Below are positions 52,980-62,416 of a stretch of 64,000 bases of DNA, piece by piece; within the stretch, counting starts at the first letter, position 1; each line of letters opens with the position of its first letter. The translations under genes were made by a program, and so were the position numbers. The stretch comes from Bacillus sp. ISL-18. GTDB lineage: Bacteria; Bacillota; Bacilli; Bacillales; Cytobacillaceae. The stretch covers positions 434,001-498,000 of the forward strand of contig NZ_JAGGQG010000002.1 of assembly GCF_018613415.1 (NCBI RefSeq). The letters run 5' to 3'. The notes under the pieces were generated by a model. The model was not told the DNA's origin, searched no databases, and saw only the letters and a program-made list of their open reading frames with translations.

Positions 52980-53783
52980 TTAAATTTTTTGTAAAAAGTC
53001 TAGTACTCTTTCATTTACAAAATCATTCGCCTCGGTTACATAAATGTGTCCGGCACCATTGATCGTCAAAAGTTCAGCGTTTTGAATGCTCTCAGCCAGG
53101 GTTACTCCGTTTTCATATGGCACCAGCCGGTCCGCATTCCCGTGAATGACCAAAACAGGAACTTTGATTTGATTAATTTCACTATAGGTATCATGGGCTA
53201 AACAGGCTTGAAGCTGCAGCAGGTAAGCATAGGGCATAATAGGAACTTCGACCCGCCTTTGAATATCTTCTGCAACCAAGTTTCGGTGGTTTTCAATAAA
53301 ATCTCGACTGTAAAGGATTGGTACTGTAGCCCAGGCTATTTCTTCAGGTGTGGCGGTCGCAGATCCTCTTGACAGCATCATCATGGAAACTTCAGTATTA
53401 GGCTGGATATGTTGTACCCCTCCGGAAGTTGTACAGCCTAGGATTAACGAACGGGTCCGTTCTGGATATTTTATTACAAACCTTTGGGCAATCATCCCCC
53501 CCATAGAAATGCCGTAGACATGAGCAGAATCAATTCCAGCGGCATCTAAAACCGCACGTGTATCGTCTGCCATTAGTTCGATAGAGTAAGGTGTATTGGG
53601 CTTACCGCTCGACCCTGTTCCACGATTATCAAAAATAATGACCTTGTACTGTTTACTTAATGCCGGAAGTGTTCTAAACCAGGACTTTGAATTCAGTCCT
53701 AACCCCATGATTAATAATAACGGCTCGCCTTCCCCGTGGATCTCATAATAAAGGTCGATCCCATTGGCATTGGTTATTGGCAT
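52980..53783 (-). CDS. Alpha/beta hydrolase (enol-lactonase/esterase-like)
   Basis: 267 aa, ATG preceded by AAAGGGTGG. Complete alpha/beta hydrolase: oxyanion motif LLLIMGLGLNSKSW, nucleophile Ser in YGISMGGMIAQ, acid in HGNADRLVPY and catalytic His in GAGHIYVTEA. Sequence resembles the broad 3-oxoadipate enol-lactonase/PcaD-like group, where substrates range widely. It is a single gene between the DUF21/CBS gene and the polyhydroxyalkanoate cluster. Two other hydrolases of the same fold flank that cluster; the one at 59604 is the closer relative by eye. Substrate unknown. Confidence 0.88.
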   Translation of the reverse strand: MPITNANGIDLYYEIHGEGEPLLLIMGLGLNSKSWFRTLPALSKQYKVIIFDNRGTGSSGKPNTPYSIELMADDTRAVLDAAGIDSAHVYGISMGGMIAQRFVIKYPERTRSLILGCTTSGGVQHIQPNTEVSMMMLSRGSATATPEEIAWATVPILYSRDFIENHRNLVAEDIQRRVEVPIMPYAYLLQLQACLAHDTYSEINQIKVPVLVIHGNADRLVPYENGVTLAESIQNAELLTINGAGHIYVTEANDFVNERVLDFLQKI

Positions 53784-54313
53784 TCCCTACCACCCTTTCT
53801 CTTCCAAATAATAGTAAATAATATGTAGGAAAGTTCCATCGAAGACCTTTAAACAAGTTAGTCTTCCTAATTTTTTATTGTCCTGGCAGATGTAAACTCA
53901 CAATCCCTTACTTTTAGTAAAAATCTTATAGAAGAATATTAATTATTAAATTTTTGATTCCTCATTTGACAAATAGGATTAAAAGCAGTAAATGTTCAGT
54001 CGTGTCGAAAACCTAACTAGAAAATAAAATATTTCGACAAATTTCATCAAGTTGTGGAAGATGTCAAAACCTTCGCATTTAAAAAGTTCTTATACCTAAA
54101 GGTTTGTTTATCACGAATATTAATGGAAGACTGGGGAAATTAGAAAAAACGAAGAAAAATGTCGATAAGGAAGGGTTTACAAAATAGCATTTTCCTACAA
54201 TAATCGTAGTTATATCAATATTCTATTAATAAGTTGATTTACTTCTAAGGCATACGGCGTTATTAAAAGGAATAATTGCTAGGTTACTATAATTTCTTAG
54301 GAGGTATCTTTTT
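53784..54313. other. Intergenic region without recognisable gene
   Basis: 530 bp of AT-rich DNA between divergent hydrolase and ligase genes. No open frame with coding character, RNA structure or repeat was recognised. A TATAAT at 54288-54293 lies 21 bp before the ligase start, just upstream of its AGGAGG, but no matching -35 was found. Length suggests several regulatory elements, and perhaps remnants connected with the ligase tail at 52835. Confidence 0.5.
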
Positions 54314-55939
54314 ATGGTTTATCAGCAAAAGCCGTGGTTAAAAATCTATGATTCAAGGATCGATGAGCATGTGTTAATTGAACACCCATCCCTCTATGAT
54401 TTTTTACAAGGAGCAGTTACCCAATATCATGATAAACCAGCCTTCACCTTTTACGGAAAGGTTTGGAGTTTTACTGACACCAAGGTGGTTACAGACCAAT
54501 TTGCTGCAGGCCTATATAAGGAAGGCTTACAAAAAGGTGATCGCGTAGCCATTATGCTTCCAAATTCCCCACACTACATTTTTAGCTTATTTGGGATTTT
54601 TCGACTGGGCGGAATAGCAGTTCAGGTAAATCCTATGTACGTAGAAAGAGAAATCGAACATGTTTTAACTGATTCAGGTGCACAGTATATCGTTGTTCTA
54701 GATGCTCTATACAATAAAGTTAAAAAAGTCCAACCAAAAACAAGTTTGAAAAAAATGATTGTGGTCAGCCTTGGGGGCGAGAGAGCAGCTCTTGCAGAGG
54801 GGGACCAATACTTCGACGAATTCCTTCATGAACCTATAAACATCCCTGAAGTACATATTGAACGTGAAAATGATGTTGCATTGCTCCAATATACTGGAGG
54901 AACAACTGGCCCTTCTAAGGGAGTCATGCTTACTCATCTTAATCTACTAGCCAACTTTAATCAGGTTTGTGATTTTGCATATAAAACCTGTAAGAAACCA
55001 GATGATTTTAAAATGATAACGGTTCTTCCTATGTTTCATGTTTATGGACTGTCCAGTACGGCCCTGTGCGGGATACGAGAAGGGGCCAACCAGATTATAT
55101 TACCGAGGTTTGATCCTATTGAAGTAATGGAAACCGTAAAACGAGAAAAACCTTTTCAAATGTCTGGAGTTCCAACCATGTATTTTGCTTTAAACAGCCA
55201 GCCAGGTTTGGAAGAATGTGATTTCGATCAGTTGTATTACGTAAGCTGCGGAGGGGCGCCACTGCCTGTAGAAGCAGCTAAATTATTTGAGAAGAGAACC
55301 GGGGTCAAATTGCTCGATGGGTACGGTCTTTCTGAATCGGCACCAACGGCTATCTTCAGTCCACCGTTTGTTCCTAGAAAATACGGCAGCGTTGGAATCC
55401 CTGTTCAAAGTACGATTGCTAAGATTGTTATTCAACAGGACGGAGAATATGTTGATGCACCTGTAGGTGTTGAGGGGGAACTAGTCATCAAGGGTCCTCA
55501 GGTGATGAAGGGTTATTGGAACCGTCCACAGGATACTGAAGAGACAATAAGGGATGGCTGGCTGTATACAGGTGATATCGCCAAGATGGATGAGGATGGC
55601 TATTTTTATATTGTTGACCGTAAAAAGGATATGATTATTGCAAGCGGATACAATGTATATCCTAGTGAAATTGAAGACGTCCTATATCAGCATGAAGCCA
55701 TTGAAGAAGCCCTCGTAATTGGAGTTCCAGACACATACCGTGGTGAAACGGTAAAAGCTTATGTAAAGCTAAAAGGAGGATTTTCTGCTACGGAAGAGGA
55801 AATTAAACAATTTGGCAGGGAAAATCTCGCCCCCTACAAAGCACCAAAAGAAGTGGAAATCCGTTCGGACCTGCCGAAATCTTCCGTTGGAAAACTCCTT
55901 AGAAGGGTTTTACGGGAACAAGAACTATTAAAAGTATAA
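54314..55939 (+). CDS. Long-chain fatty acyl-CoA ligase
   Basis: 541 aa AMP-forming ligase activating a fatty acid to acyl-CoA. Core motifs: YTGGTTGPSKGVMLTH (about residue 195), YGLSESAPT (about 337), YTGDIAKMDEDGYFYIVDRK (about 418) and the C-terminal catalytic Lys in LPKSSVGKLLRR. TTAGGAGG precedes the ATG. It starts the block that runs through a short-chain reductase into the polyhydroxyalkanoate genes, with short gaps throughout, so it may supply acyl-CoA for storage polymer synthesis or for its turnover. LcfA-like; chain length preference unknown. Confidence 0.92.
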   Translation: MVYQQKPWLKIYDSRIDEHVLIEHPSLYDFLQGAVTQYHDKPAFTFYGKVWSFTDTKVVTDQFAAGLYKEGLQKGDRVAIMLPNSPHYIFSLFGIFRLGGIAVQVNPMYVEREIEHVLTDSGAQYIVVLDALYNKVKKVQPKTSLKKMIVVSLGGERAALAEGDQYFDEFLHEPINIPEVHIERENDVALLQYTGGTTGPSKGVMLTHLNLLANFNQVCDFAYKTCKKPDDFKMITVLPMFHVYGLSSTALCGIREGANQIILPRFDPIEVMETVKREKPFQMSGVPTMYFALNSQPGLEECDFDQLYYVSCGGAPLPVEAAKLFEKRTGVKLLDGYGLSESAPTAIFSPPFVPRKYGSVGIPVQSTIAKIVIQQDGEYVDAPVGVEGELVIKGPQVMKGYWNRPQDTEETIRDGWLYTGDIAKMDEDGYFYIVDRKKDMIIASGYNVYPSEIEDVLYQHEAIEEALVIGVPDTYRGETVKAYVKLKGGFSATEEEIKQFGRENLAPYKAPKEVEIRSDLPKSSVGKLLRRVLREQELLKV

Positions 55940-55963
55940 GAATACTAGAGAGAAGGAGAACTG

Positions 55964-56743
55964 ATGAATATCCAAGAGCTTTTTAGTTTAAAAGGAAAAA
56001 CAGCAATTGTAACCGGAGGCGGCAGAGGACTGGGCCAGCAGATTGCCGCGGCATACGCAGAAGCGGGAGCAAATATCGTTATCTGTTCTAGAAATTTAGA
56101 TGCCTGCAAACAATTTACTGAAGCACTAAAGGAAAAGGGAGTTCATGCCTTAGCATTCAAATGTGATGTCTCTGACCCTGAGGATATTCAACATGTCGTG
56201 GACGAGACTCTAAAGGAGTTTGGACAAATTGATATTTTAGTTAATAACAGTGGGACGAGCTGGGGGGCACCGGCATTAGAAATGCCCGAAGATAAATGGG
56301 ATAAGGTAATGGATATTAACCTTAAGGGTGTTTTCTTATTCTCTCAAGCTGTAGGAAAAATTATGGTAAAGCAAAGGTCCGGGAAAATTATTAATACTGC
56401 ATCCATTGCTGGTGTAGGCGGCCAAGACCCATTGGTAATGGATGCGATCGGCTATTCTGCAAGCAAGGGTGCAGTAATTACCTTGACTAAGGACCTAGCG
56501 GTGAAACTTGCACCCTATAATGTCCATGTAAATGCCATTGCCCCAGGTTTCTTCCCAACTAAAATGGCAAAGGCTATCCTTGATTATTCAGGACAGAAAA
56601 TACTCGAGCGGACTCCTGCAGGACGTTTTGGATCAGATGACGACATGAAGGGTCCGGCATTGTTTTTAGCCTCAGATGCGTCTAATTATGTATATGGTCA
56701 TATTTTAGTCGTGGATGGGGGAACTACTGCAGCTGTCCAATAA
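55964..56743 (+). CDS. Short-chain dehydrogenase/reductase, probable PHA-linked oxidoreductase
   Basis: 259 aa Rossmann-fold enzyme. Cofactor motif TGGGRGLGQQ, NNSGTSWG, catalytic Ser in TASIAG, Tyr164 and Lys168 in YSASKGA. It resembles the FabG/gluconate 5-dehydrogenase type rather than the shorter PhaB of B. megaterium, having an extra N-terminal NIQELFSLKGK segment. Immediately upstream of PHA granule genes it is likely to reduce a 3-oxoacyl-CoA to the (R)-3-hydroxyacyl-CoA monomer, which is an inference from position. AGAAGGAGA precedes the ATG. Confidence 0.88.
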   Translation: MNIQELFSLKGKTAIVTGGGRGLGQQIAAAYAEAGANIVICSRNLDACKQFTEALKEKGVHALAFKCDVSDPEDIQHVVDETLKEFGQIDILVNNSGTSWGAPALEMPEDKWDKVMDINLKGVFLFSQAVGKIMVKQRSGKIINTASIAGVGGQDPLVMDAIGYSASKGAVITLTKDLAVKLAPYNVHVNAIAPGFFPTKMAKAILDYSGQKILERTPAGRFGSDDDMKGPALFLASDASNYVYGHILVVDGGTTAAVQ

Positions 56744-56777
56744 TTTTTCCAATAGGCAGGAATAGAAGAGGTCAAAC

Positions 56778-57227
56778 ATGAATTCTAAACAGCAAGATAC
56801 CATTCAGTTTTATAAACAAATCGAAGCAGAGATAAATAAAAGAATTCATGCTAGTACCAATTCCCGAGCCTTTACAAAAGCAGTTGGCAAGGCAATGGAT
56901 TCACATCTTCGAGAAGTAAGGATTTATAAGCGATTAACTACTAGATGGCTAAATCGTAGGAATCTCGCCACTAAGGATGAATTTGCTGCCCTTGCAAATA
57001 GAAAGATCGAGGTAGTGGAGGAGATTGATTCTTTGGATGAATCCATGTACCAAATTATTAACCTGCAAAAGGCAAACCAACAAAAACTGACAATGGTTCG
57101 AGGATCACTGGAAGAATGGTCCACTTTTTTAAATAGTGAGGTAAGCGATAAACGCAGCGATCCTATTAAAACATTAGAAAATGAACTACAGGAATTAAAG
57201 AAACTATTTGAAATGGATATTTATTAA
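56778..57227 (+). CDS. Small basic coiled-coil protein of the PHA cluster
   Basis: 149 aa, ATG preceded by AGAGG. Not recognised with confidence. It is helical, rich in Lys/Arg/Glu, without membrane segments, and its C-terminal third (IKTLENELQELKKLFEM) looks like a coiled coil. The position, directly before the phasin and PhaR genes with 14-bp spacing, argues for a granule-associated or assembly role. It does not resemble the PadR-like regulator PhaQ that occupies a comparable place in B. megaterium. Could be a diverged phasin or PhaR-like partner. Confidence 0.6.
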   Translation: MNSKQQDTIQFYKQIEAEINKRIHASTNSRAFTKAVGKAMDSHLREVRIYKRLTTRWLNRRNLATKDEFAALANRKIEVVEEIDSLDESMYQIINLQKANQQKLTMVRGSLEEWSTFLNSEVSDKRSDPIKTLENELQELKKLFEMDIY

Positions 57228-57241
57228 GGAGGAAATCAATT

Positions 57242-57838
57242 ATGAGCGAAAATAATCAAACCGTATTAGAAAATCAAGGAACAGAGGAATTAGATAAGGA
57301 GCTTTCGAGTCTGGACTTGCTATGGAAGCTTGGTTTTGATGAATTAGATGGATGGGCTGAAAGGTTTAATAAACAAGATGAGCGTTTTTTAGAGGCAGCA
57401 AGGAGCTACGTCGAAAAGGCCAAGCAAAATCAGGAAAATGTGATTACTGTTGCGGCCCAATTTGGTTTGGAGTTAAAAGAATGGGAACAGGCAACACGTG
57501 AAGAACTCTTAATGACTACTACAACGCTGCGAAGTTTCTTCCCTGTTAAATCCTATGAGGAAATCAATCGAGTAGTGGAAGATATTCAGAACAAATCGGC
57601 TCAACTTTTAATTACCCCTGTTCAAAAATTAACAACAGGCCAGATTCAGGCACTTGATAAGCTTTTAGAAACAGTAGAACAGTATATTTCAATCAGAAAA
57701 AAGGGACGCGAAAAGTATCTCGAGAGTGTAAAGAAAACAACGAATGTAATCTATGAAAATCAAAAATTATTTGTTGACGTCTTTACTAAACAGGTTAAAT
57801 CAGCCATTTTACCTTTTCAAAAATATTTGAAAAAGTAA
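57242..57838 (+). CDS. phaP: Polyhydroxyalkanoate granule phasin
   Basis: 198 aa, the same length as Bacillus PhaP. Almost entirely amphipathic helix, no membrane helix, N-terminal acidic leader then WKLGFDELDGWAERFNKQ and long heptad-like segments. Phasins coat PHA granules and control their size. AAGGAGG precedes the ATG. Assignment rests on length, composition and position before phaR and phaC rather than on a strict motif, since phasins are poorly conserved. Confidence 0.7.
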   Translation: MSENNQTVLENQGTEELDKELSSLDLLWKLGFDELDGWAERFNKQDERFLEAARSYVEKAKQNQENVITVAAQFGLELKEWEQATREELLMTTTTLRSFFPVKSYEEINRVVEDIQNKSAQLLITPVQKLTTGQIQALDKLLETVEQYISIRKKGREKYLESVKKTTNVIYENQKLFVDVFTKQVKSAILPFQKYLKK

Positions 57839-57871
57839 AAGAATAGACAAAATGATATGAGGTGAAGGTAG

Positions 57872-58438
57872 ATGTCAGACAAAAAAAATTACGATCCATA
57901 TGAATCCCTTCATAAATTTAGTTTATTGTGGGAAAAACAGATTAATGATTTTATCTTTCTATTAACCAATAATAAAGACTTTGTAAAAATGTCGCACAGA
58001 GGGACAGACCTGCATTCGCGCTATCTTGATACATTCAAAAAGAATCAAGAAGCATTGGCAAGTGTCCTTAATTTACCAACAAAAAATGATGTTACCAATG
58101 TGGCTAACCTAACCCTTCAAGCAGAAGAAAAAATGGAGGCTTTAGAGGAGCAAATTTGGGATTTACAGGATTCTGTAAAGTCACAAAATAAAGAGATTGA
58201 AAGTGTTGTCGAAGTCTCCAAAGAAATCATTAAACTCACCAAGCAATTAAAGACGGAATTAGTTAAGACGAAAAAAGAACTAGCAGATACGAAGGGCCTG
58301 CATGCCGAACTGCAGGAATTGAAATTTGAATTATTAAAACTGAATGATTTTAAACAGGAATTTGAGACGATTAAAGAGTTGATTAAAGAAGAAAAGTCTA
58401 TCGAACCTGTGTTAACAGGTACAGCTTCAGGAAACTAA
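57872..58438 (+). CDS. phaR: Class IV PHA synthase subunit PhaR
   Basis: 188 aa. Clearly homologous to Bacillus PhaR: YDPYESLHKFSLLWEKQIND, NNKDFVKM, RYLDTFKKNQEALAS, LNLPTKNDVTNVANL and a long coiled coil (about 85-170) beginning AEEKMEALEEQIWDLQDS. PhaR is the small obligate subunit that activates PhaC in class IV synthases. It precedes phaC with 21 bp between stop and start; in B. megaterium phaB lies between these two genes, here it does not. Confidence 0.92.
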   Translation: MSDKKNYDPYESLHKFSLLWEKQINDFIFLLTNNKDFVKMSHRGTDLHSRYLDTFKKNQEALASVLNLPTKNDVTNVANLTLQAEEKMEALEEQIWDLQDSVKSQNKEIESVVEVSKEIIKLTKQLKTELVKTKKELADTKGLHAELQELKFELLKLNDFKQEFETIKELIKEEKSIEPVLTGTASGN

Positions 58439-58459
58439 CAGAAAGGGGAGAAAACTACA

Positions 58460-59527
58460 TTGGCAGCAGATTCACCTTTAACAGAGTTCATACCCGATTT
58501 GGATTATGACAAGGAAAGGCAGCGCTGGGCTAACGTGTTTAAGATTCTAAGTGAACCCGAGCCCAAAATTGGCCATACTCCTAGGAATGAAGTGTGGAGG
58601 AAAAATAAATCGGTACTATGGCATTATCCAGCACAAAAAAAGAAATATGAAATCCCCTTATTTTTCGTTTATTCCTTGTTTAATAAACCATACATTTTAG
58701 ATATCGCCCCTAAAGCTAGTGTCATTGAAGGGCTTACGAACATGGGCTACGAAGTGTATTTATTAGATTGGGGTTCACCGGGGTATGAAGACAAGCAGAA
58801 GGGGATTGACACTTACATTGAGAAATATTTACGGACTGCGGTTAAGCGGGCGATTCGTCATTCAGGCGCTAAGGAAATTACGCTAATCGGTTATTGCTTA
58901 GGCGGGACGATTGCTTCCATTTATGCGTCGATTGCAGAAGAGCCAATCAAGAACCTCATCGTCGCGACTGTTCCAATTGATTTTCAGCCATTTATGGGAC
59001 CTGATAAGTGGGCAGAAGGGCTTAGGGAGGGAGATATTAACTTCGAACGCTTTATTGATACGTATGGGAATATTCCTCCTAAATTAGTGGAAGGTATGTT
59101 CCGAGCAATCGGTGCGCCAATCTATTTTACTAATTATACAAATCTTCTTCATCGAGCACACGATTCGAAGTATGTTGATAAATGGCGCAGGATGAATAAA
59201 TGGACCCTTGATCAGGTTCCATTTGCGGGCGAAGCGTATCGTCAATTAGCAGCTGACCTCTTTAAAGAGAATAAGCTCATTAAAGGAGGAATGATGGTTG
59301 GCAATAAACAAGTAGATTTAAAAAATATTAAAGCCAACTTATTTGTCGTTTCTGGTTCACGTGACAATTTAATTCTTGAAGAGCAGAGTAAACCGATCAT
59401 GGATTTAGCCTCTAGTAAGGATAAAACCTATATCACGGTTGAAGCTGGTCATGTCAGCTTGGCCTTATCAGGTTTGTTTGCAAAAATAGTCCATCAATGG
59501 GCTTCAAGCCGTTCAAATCCACTTTAA
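58460..59527 (+). CDS. phaC: Class IV polyhydroxyalkanoate synthase catalytic subunit PhaC
   Basis: 355 aa from a TTG start with GGGGAG 9 bp upstream. Alpha/beta-hydrolase fold enzyme that polymerises (R)-3-hydroxyacyl-CoA. The triad is Cys146 in the lipase-like box GYCLGGTIAS, Asp302 in SGSRDNLIL and His331 in EAGHVSLAL, each displaced by about four or five residues from B. megaterium PhaC. The N-terminus (DLDYDKERQRWANVFKIL) and KPYILDIAPKASVIE are family features. Length about 360 aa and the neighbouring phaR identify class IV. Ends the cluster; an imperfect hairpin (59578-59604) follows. Confidence 0.94.
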   Translation: MAADSPLTEFIPDLDYDKERQRWANVFKILSEPEPKIGHTPRNEVWRKNKSVLWHYPAQKKKYEIPLFFVYSLFNKPYILDIAPKASVIEGLTNMGYEVYLLDWGSPGYEDKQKGIDTYIEKYLRTAVKRAIRHSGAKEITLIGYCLGGTIASIYASIAEEPIKNLIVATVPIDFQPFMGPDKWAEGLREGDINFERFIDTYGNIPPKLVEGMFRAIGAPIYFTNYTNLLHRAHDSKYVDKWRRMNKWTLDQVPFAGEAYRQLAADLFKENKLIKGGMMVGNKQVDLKNIKANLFVVSGSRDNLILEEQSKPIMDLASSKDKTYITVEAGHVSLALSGLFAKIVHQWASSRSNPL

Positions 59528-59603
59528 AATTAGTCATAATTTCGGGTACAAGTAAATATATAAAAGGTATAGGCAAAGGGAGGAGGATGCAATTCCCCCT
59601 CCT

Positions 59604-60383
59604 TCAACTTGCTGTTTTATGCTTGTTTAAAAAGCTTCTAAGTGTCCTATTAAAGCTTTCTTTCGCTTCGAGTTTAGCAATGTGCCCGGTATTTCTGAAG
59701 ATCACAAATTCAGAGTGAGGAATTTGTTTATGCATCAGCAGCTGTACCCAGACAGGAATGACGGAATCATATTGTCCGCCAATGATTAAGGTAGGAACCT
59801 TGATCTTAGGAAGTAAAGTTAAATTATTTACTTCTAGGCATGCCTCCATCGATTTAAAATAATATTCTCTATTCGGACGGTAAAATTGGTGGAATTTCTC
59901 GAAATTATCTTTGTTCCATGAATAGAGGCAAATTTTTGCGGCCGTTTCTCTTAGTACATCTGGTGATTTATTTGCTGCATGTGCTTTTCGATATTTTAAA
60001 AAGAGTTTTCCAAGTGTTTCAGGCGCATAGTGAAAAGTACTGACCAGCATTAAGGAACGGCACATTTCAGGGGCTTGACGGTAGATTTCCTGGGCTACCA
60101 TTCCACCCATTGACAAGCCGCATATGTGTGCGCTCTCAATCCCAAGACCATTTAATAGGCTAATGACATCCTCGGCAAAGTGTTTTATTGAAATCTCTCC
60201 AGGCATTTGATATTCACCATGACCACGTAAATCAGGTATGATTAAATCATACTGATCAGCAAATTCAAATTGGTTTGACCAGCCCTCTTTTACTTCTCCA
60301 AGACCATGAATAAAGACTAATGGTTCACCCTCACCAAATCGCAAATAAGGAATTTTGGAGCCGCCAATAAAAAATTCTCCCAA
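59604..60383 (-). CDS. Alpha/beta hydrolase convergent with phaC
   Basis: 259 aa from a TTG start with AGGAGG 7 bp upstream. Oxyanion region LVFIHGLGEVKEGW, nucleophile Ser in CGLSMGGMVAQ, acid in GGQYDSVIPV, His in NTGHIAKLEA. Same family as the protein at 52980 (shared SMGGMxAQ box). It converges on phaC; a link to PHA or acyl-ester turnover is possible but unproven. Substrate unknown. Confidence 0.87.
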   Translation of the reverse strand: MGEFFIGGSKIPYLRFGEGEPLVFIHGLGEVKEGWSNQFEFADQYDLIIPDLRGHGEYQMPGEISIKHFAEDVISLLNGLGIESAHICGLSMGGMVAQEIYRQAPEMCRSLMLVSTFHYAPETLGKLFLKYRKAHAANKSPDVLRETAAKICLYSWNKDNFEKFHQFYRPNREYYFKSMEACLEVNNLTLLPKIKVPTLIIGGQYDSVIPVWVQLLMHKQIPHSEFVIFRNTGHIAKLEAKESFNRTLRSFLNKHKTAS

Positions 60384-60639
60384 TTTTGTTCCTCCTAAGT
60401 GTTTTTATAAACATATGTTGCCAATATTTGTAAGGTGTAAACATTTATAAAATTCTGACTAGTTAATTATATAGGGGTAAAAGTTTATTTATTACCAATA
60501 TATGTAATTTACATATATAAAGAAAATTCAGTAATGCAGGTGCAATTTGTTTTAAGATGGGTGAATATCAGCTAAAATGAATTATTAAGATGATAAAAAT
60601 CAGTGAGGCAGGATGTATGAAGCAAATGAGGAATTACAA

Positions 60640-61776
60640 ATGATTAAAAAGTATTTAACGTTTGAAAAGAATAATGGTATTGCACCCTATATATGGACCG
60701 TACTTGGTATCCTTCCCTTTTACTTTATATTCCAGTCTACTTCGACCCTCGGGATTGTTTTAGGTATTTTACTGACCTTAGTATTCTTTATTCTCTACCG
60801 GATTGCGTTTATTTCTAAGGGATGGCCTGTCTATTTATGGACTTTGATTTTAATTGGTATATCAATAACAGCGTCGAGTCTCTATAGCTATGTTTATTTT
60901 GCTTTCTTTCTTGCTTATTTTATCGGAAATATTAAGGACCGGATTGCCTTTTTAACTTTATATTTTATTCATCTCATCAGTACGTCAGCATCGATTAATT
61001 ATAATATTGTCATGCAAGAAAAGTTGTTTGTTCAGCAGCTGCCGTTTGTCATCATCATTTGGATTAGTGTGATCCTTCTCCCTTTTAGTATTCATAACCG
61101 GAAAGAGCGCGGACAGCTGGAGGAAAAGCTCGAGGACGCTAATAAGCGAATTTCAGAGCTTGTGAAACTGGAGGAACGAAACCGGATAGCCCGTGACCTG
61201 CATGACACGCTCGGGCAAAAACTTTCTTTGATTGGCTTAAAGACTGACTTAGCTCGGAAGTTAATTTTGAAGGACCCTGAGCAGGCACGAGATGAATTAA
61301 AGGATGTGCAGCAGACTGCCCGGACTGCCTTAAGTGAAGTAAGAAAGATGGTTTCTTCCATGCGGGGGATTCGGTTGAAAGATGAGATTTTAAGGGTTAA
61401 ACAAATGATAAAAGCTGCCCAAATTAATTTTGAATGTAAGGGAGAGTTTGCCCTTCAACATGTTTCGCTGTTAACCGAAAACATTTTAAGTATGTGTTTA
61501 AAAGAGGCGGTAAATAATGTGGTGAAGCATAGTGGAGCAAAGACCTGTTCTATTTCTATCGCACAATTGTGGAAAGAAACGGTCATGACGATTCACGATG
61601 ATGGTGTTTTTAAGGGCGATACAGATGAGCTGGCAGAGGGACATGGCTTAATCGGGATAAAGGAACGTTTGGAATTTATTAATGGCAATTTAGAGCTCTT
61701 AACAGAGGACGGCACTACTTTAATCGTAACCGTCCCGAATGATGTAAAGCCAATCGATAAGGAGGATGGCAGATGA
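60640..61776 (+). CDS. desK: Membrane-fluidity sensor histidine kinase DesK
   Basis: 378 aa, start at 60640 (MIKKYLTFEKNNGIAPYIW) with TGAGGAA 7 bp upstream; an in-frame ATG at 60613 lacks a site. Four to five membrane helices (about 15-155), a coiled-coil signalling helix, then HisKA_3 with His188 in ARDLHDTLGQKLSLIG, exactly the phospho-acceptor number of B. subtilis DesK, and a HATPase domain ending in GHGLIGIKERLEF. DesK senses thickening of the membrane in the cold. Stop overlaps the next gene by 4 bp. The des desaturase gene that normally precedes it is not here. Confidence 0.95.
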   Translation: MIKKYLTFEKNNGIAPYIWTVLGILPFYFIFQSTSTLGIVLGILLTLVFFILYRIAFISKGWPVYLWTLILIGISITASSLYSYVYFAFFLAYFIGNIKDRIAFLTLYFIHLISTSASINYNIVMQEKLFVQQLPFVIIIWISVILLPFSIHNRKERGQLEEKLEDANKRISELVKLEERNRIARDLHDTLGQKLSLIGLKTDLARKLILKDPEQARDELKDVQQTARTALSEVRKMVSSMRGIRLKDEILRVKQMIKAAQINFECKGEFALQHVSLLTENILSMCLKEAVNNVVKHSGAKTCSISIAQLWKETVMTIHDDGVFKGDTDELAEGHGLIGIKERLEFINGNLELLTEDGTTLIVTVPNDVKPIDKEDGR

Positions 61777-62372
61777 TTAAAATCGTAATTGCTGAAGACC
61801 AACAAATGCTGCTAGGAGCATTTGGTTCCCTGCTTAATTTGGAGGAGGATATGGAAGTGGTCGGAAAAGCTTCAAATGGTGAAGAGGCGGTATCACTTGT
61901 AAAGAAATATAAGCCTGATGTTTGTATCATGGACATTGAAATGCCTGGAAAAAGCGGGCTTGAAGCTGCAGAGGAACTAAAGGGTCTCGGGTGTAAAGTC
62001 ATCATTCTAACGACCTTTGCGCGGACAGGATATTTCCAGCGGGCTTTAAAGGCAGGAGTATGCGGTTATTTGTTAAAGGATAGCCCAAGTGAGGAGTTAG
62101 CAAGTTCCATCCGAAATGTGATGGCGGGCCGGCGCATTTATGCGCCAGAATTAATGGATGATGTATATGGCGAAGAAAATCCATTAACGGACAGGGAAAA
62201 AGAAGTGCTCGAGCTTGTGGCGGATGGGAAAAACACCAAAGAAATTGCGGAAACCCTCAGTATCAAAACAGGTACTGTCCGTAACTACATTTCGATTATC
62301 TTAGACAAATTGGAAGTCAAAAACAGGATTGAAGCGATCACTCATTCAAAAGAAAAGGGCTGGTTTAAATGA
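61773..62372 (+). CDS. desR: Response regulator DesR
   Basis: 199 aa, the same length as B. subtilis DesR and alignable almost throughout: AEDQQMLLGAFGSLLNLE, phospho-acceptor Asp54 in CIMDIEMPGKSG, YFQRALKAGVCGYLLKDSPS, and the C-terminal LuxR-type HTH DGKNTKEIAETLSIKTGTVR. Coupled to desK by an ATGA overlap. It would activate the acyl-lipid desaturase gene, which must lie outside the window. A terminator starts at its stop codon. Confidence 0.95.
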   Translation: MIKIVIAEDQQMLLGAFGSLLNLEEDMEVVGKASNGEEAVSLVKKYKPDVCIMDIEMPGKSGLEAAEELKGLGCKVIILTTFARTGYFQRALKAGVCGYLLKDSPSEELASSIRNVMAGRRIYAPELMDDVYGEENPLTDREKEVLELVADGKNTKEIAETLSIKTGTVRNYISIILDKLEVKNRIEAITHSKEKGWFK

Positions 62373-62400
62373 GGTGTATTCCGAGGAATACACCTTTTTT
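62372..62400 (+). terminator. Terminator of desKR
   Basis: AGGTGTATTCC pairs perfectly with GGAATACACCT around two to three bases, followed by TTTTT. It begins at the last base of the desR stop. Confidence 0.9.
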
Positions 62401-62416
62401 GCGAGCTTCTAGCCTC

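Noticed and set aside
59578..59604. Perfect terminator after phaC
   Set aside because: GGAGGAGG and CCCCCTCC pair only imperfectly and no U tract follows; too weak to list as a feature.
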